Of a stretch of 7,587 nucleotides of DNA, positions 7,308 to 7,587 are shown piece by piece. The position numbers and the translations under genes are program-made. The stretch's first letter is position 1; the number at the start of each line of letters is the position of its first letter. The notes below the pieces were generated by a model. The model saw only the letters and a program-made list of their open reading frames with translations, ran no database searches and had not been told where the DNA came from. This DNA is from Opitutia bacterium. GTDB lineage: Bacteria; Verrucomicrobiota; Verrucomicrobiia; Opitutales; Opitutaceae. The stretch spans positions 454-8,040 of the forward strand of contig PMKA01000276.1 in NCBI GenBank assembly GCA_003157575.1, written 5' to 3'.

Positions 7308-7370
7308 TCAGAATTTCTTGCACTGGTGGATCATGAGGCCGTTGCCGTCGGGGTCCTTGATCGTGTTCAT
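7308..7370 (-). pseudogene. C-terminal fragment of a VOC/glyoxalase-family gene
   Basis: Between sucC and sucD a 20-codon frame starts with ATG at 7370 and ends at TGA 7308-7310. It contains [10 protein letters not shown] followed by a short basic tail. DPDGNxxxIH-type endings are typical of the last beta strand of VOC superfamily proteins (glyoxalase, bleomycin resistance, extradiol dioxygenase), where the acidic residue often binds metal. The rest of such a protein, normally 110-150 residues, is absent: upstream the same frame runs into sucC out of phase. I read it as a remnant left by a deletion or recombination. It could also be translated as a tiny peptide, but there is no ribosome-binding site. 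The resemblance is recognised by eye from a short motif. Confidence 0.5.
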
Positions 7371-7383
7371 TACGGGGCCGGGT

Positions 7384-7587
7384 TCAGGCGACGAGCTTGA
7401 TGATCTTCTGCGCGGCGTCGGCCATGCTGTCGCCGCTGACCAGCTTCAGGCCGCTCTGCGCGAGCGTCTGCTTGCCGGCCACCACGTTGTTGCCCTCCAG
7501 GCGGACCACCAGCGGCAGCTTCATGCCCACCTCCTTGACCGCTTCGACGATCCCCGCGGCGATCACGTTGCAGTCCATGATGCCGCC
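7384..7587 (-). CDS. sucC: Succinyl-CoA synthetase (ADP-forming) beta subunit, C-terminal part
   Basis: Only the last 67 codons are in the window; the gene continues past the right edge. They read [21 protein letters not shown], then [11 protein letters not shown], then [19 protein letters not shown], ending IIKLVA. This matches the end of SucC, whose C-terminal domain binds SucD and contributes to the succinate and CoA site. The family form is usually GGIMRCDVIA, so DCN replaces RCD here, a modest change. Its position just ahead of sucD completes the usual sucCD pair. The ATP-grasp domain, which would show nucleotide preference, is outside the window, so ADP-forming is the default family name. 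Confidence 0.93.
   Translation of the reverse strand, partial: GGIMDCNVIAAGIVEAVKEVGMKLPLVVRLEGNNVVAGKQTLAQSGLKLVSGDSMADAAQKIIKLVA

Noticed and set aside
5861..7336. A 491-codon open frame on the plus strand, antisense to uppS and sucD
   Set aside because: It crosses two well-supported minus-strand genes and the terminator, and has the low-complexity composition of an antisense shadow.

Overview
The window is a stretch of core bacterial chromosome in which every supported gene lies on the minus strand. It is GC-rich, codes densely and shows no mobile element, CRISPR array, tRNA or rRNA. The IspG carries the large extra middle domain known from Chlamydiae, Verrucomicrobia, Bacteroidetes and plants. 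CdsA has a GIGG/DxxDS signature of a type I associate with PVC-group bacteria. Together with the high GC this suggests a Verrucomicrobia-like organism, possibly from the Opitutales. That assignment is an inference from family features, not a search result.

Layout, read in the direction of transcription (high to low coordinates). (1) The end of sucC (7587-7384, cut by the window edge) and complete sucD (7294-6371) encode the two subunits of succinyl-CoA synthetase. Between them lies a 20-codon ORF (7370-7308) that resembles the C-terminus of a VOC/glyoxalase-family protein and is probably a gene remnant. (2) A strong intrinsic terminator follows sucD (stem 6309-6338), then a plausible sigma70-type promoter (6276-6249). 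(3) A compact run follows with gaps of 6-25 nt: uppS, cdsA, dxr, rseP and ispG. ispG runs off the left edge just inside its C-terminal iron-sulfur domain.

The second run looks like one operon for isoprenoid and envelope lipid supply. Dxr and IspG are two steps of the MEP pathway that makes IPP/DMAPP. UppS condenses IPP into the undecaprenyl carrier used for cell-wall and glycan synthesis. CdsA makes CDP-diacylglycerol for phospholipids. RseP is a site-2 intramembrane protease that typically sits in this cluster.

The main oddities are an 87-bp, 29-codon composite palindrome inserted in frame inside ispG, the VOC-like fragment between sucC and sucD, and the lack of recognisable Shine-Dalgarno sequences before any start in the window. 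I see no unknown multi-gene system here. The in-frame palindrome is the best candidate for something undescribed.
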